A stretch of 64,000 nucleotides of DNA, taken from assembly GCA_963771905.1 (NCBI GenBank), contig CAVYVI010000013.1:1-64000 (forward strand). The letters run 5' to 3'. Of the stretch, positions 63,597-64,000 are shown one piece after another; positions within the stretch are counted from its first letter, which is position 1; the number at the start of each line of letters is the position of its first letter. The notes under the pieces were generated by a model that did not search any database, was not told the DNA's origin, and worked only from the letters and a program-made list of their open reading frames with translations. The DNA is from Palsa-147 sp963771905. GTDB taxonomy: Bacteria > Acidobacteriota > Terriglobia > Acidiferrales > UBA7541. The position numbers and the translations under genes were made by a program.

Positions 63597-64000
63597 ATGG
63601 ATTGGAAGAATCGCAATGTACTCGTGACCGGCGGCACATCCTTTATTGGTTCGGGCATCGTAGACTCGCTGGCCGCGAAGGGCGCGCGCATCCGCGTCGT
63701 GGACGACCTCAGTAGCGGAAAGCTCGACAACATCGAACCGCACATAAGGGACAAGCGCGCGGAATTCGTGCATGCCGATTTGCGCGAACCGGGTGTCGCG
63801 GAGCGCGTCGTTGCGGGGATGAGCATCGTGTTTCATCTCGCCGCGGATCACGGCGGCCGAGGCTACGTCGATCTGCACCAGGCGGCGTGTGCCACAAACC
63901 TGATGCTCGATGGCGTAGTGTTTCGCGCTTGTCAGAAGGCCAAGGTCGACAAAGTCGTCTACGCGTCATCCGGCTGCGTTTATCCGAATCATATTCAGAC
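63597..64000 (+). CDS. NAD-dependent epimerase/dehydratase, cut by the window end
   Basis: The first 134 codons of an extended short-chain dehydrogenase. GGAGGAAG precedes the ATG. VLVTGGTSFIGSGIV is the NAD-binding loop, VDDLSSGK follows, and IVFHLAADHGGRGY and VVYASSGCVYPN match nucleotide-sugar epimerases (GDP-mannose 3,5-epimerase-like). The catalytic Tyr-Lys lies beyond the edge. Confidence 0.85.
   Translation, partial: MDWKNRNVLVTGGTSFIGSGIVDSLAAKGARIRVVDDLSSGKLDNIEPHIRDKRAEFVHADLREPGVAERVVAGMSIVFHLAADHGGRGYVDLHQAACATNLMLDGVVFRACQKAKVDKVVYASSGCVYPNHIQ

Noticed and set aside
62588..63826. 412-residue minus-strand frame opposite the DUF488 gene
   Set aside because: Antisense shadow in GC-rich DNA; Arg/Ser-rich with no family features, while the plus strand has a clear DUF488 protein.
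1..64000. CRISPR arrays or insertion sequences
   Set aside because: No regularly spaced repeats and no transposase or terminal inverted repeats were seen on either strand.

Overview
The window looks like a chromosomal contig from an Acidobacteriota soil bacterium. The evidence is a very large orphan MacB/FtsX permease paired with a PadR regulator (the arrangement known as ADOP in this phylum), a secreted carboxypeptidase-regulatory-domain protein, several PilZ proteins, an LpxD/LpxL-type envelope pathway and a complete hopanoid operon. Gene-dense, GC-rich DNA fills about 8.5-64 kb. The first 8.4 kb is visibly AT-richer, and its genes all lie on the minus strand.

Region 1 (1-8463) is an accessory island abutting the 3' end of a tRNA-Lys(UUU). 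It carries a frameshifted N6-adenine methyltransferase remnant, two proteins with HEPN-type Rx4H motifs, a possible PD-(D/E)xK protein, an ArdC-like antirestriction/metallopeptidase protein whose ribosome-binding site is locked in a nested hairpin, and a metallophosphoesterase. At its centre is an unusual compact operon (about 7292-4348): five tiny sigma-region-4-like helix-turn-helix proteins with a shared layout, an ArsR-type winged-helix protein, a PD-(D/E)xK nuclease split by a -1 frame change at an A9 run, and a HEPN protein. I recognise no named system with this layout; it is my main candidate for an undescribed system.

Region 2 (8.6-20.9 kb) holds two tandem PilZ-transmembrane-Sel1 proteins, an HPF/RaiA-like ribosome factor, an OmpR-type two-component pair, a carboxypeptidase-regulatory/heme-bundle-like membrane protein followed by a YceI protein, a large secreted protein with IPT/TIG repeats, a DUF72 protein and a zinc-ribbon protein.

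Region 3 (31.6-21.0 kb, minus strand) is a nine-gene hopanoid operon: shc-hpnH-hpnA-hpnG-MDR-MDR-hpnC-hpnD-hpnE. Most joints are short overlaps. The two medium-chain dehydrogenases inside it are candidates for a late side-chain redox step.

Region 4 (32-43.3 kb) covers envelope and regulation: lpxD, an LpxL-like acyltransferase, an ArnT-like glycosyltransferase, an alpha/beta hydrolase lacking its usual serine, a GNAT protein, nrdR plus a flippase-like membrane protein, a methyltransferase, and padR-ADOP with a clear promoter and a perfect 19-bp palindrome.

Region 5 (43.6-47.2 kb) is an ECF sigma/anti-sigma operon with B-box, DUF5668 and DUF4097 proteins, ending at a terminator. Region 6 (47.2-55.2 kb) has aroA, an S55-type peptidase, a beta-propeller protein, two PilZ proteins and a threonine-dehydratase/serine-racemase-like enzyme. 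Region 7 (62.6-55.5 kb, minus strand) is a pentose-phosphate operon: rpiB, tal-pgi fusion, HAD hydrolase, gnd, zwf, pgl. The window ends with a DUF488 protein and the start of a nucleotide-sugar epimerase.

All calls are by reading translated sequence; no database search was run.
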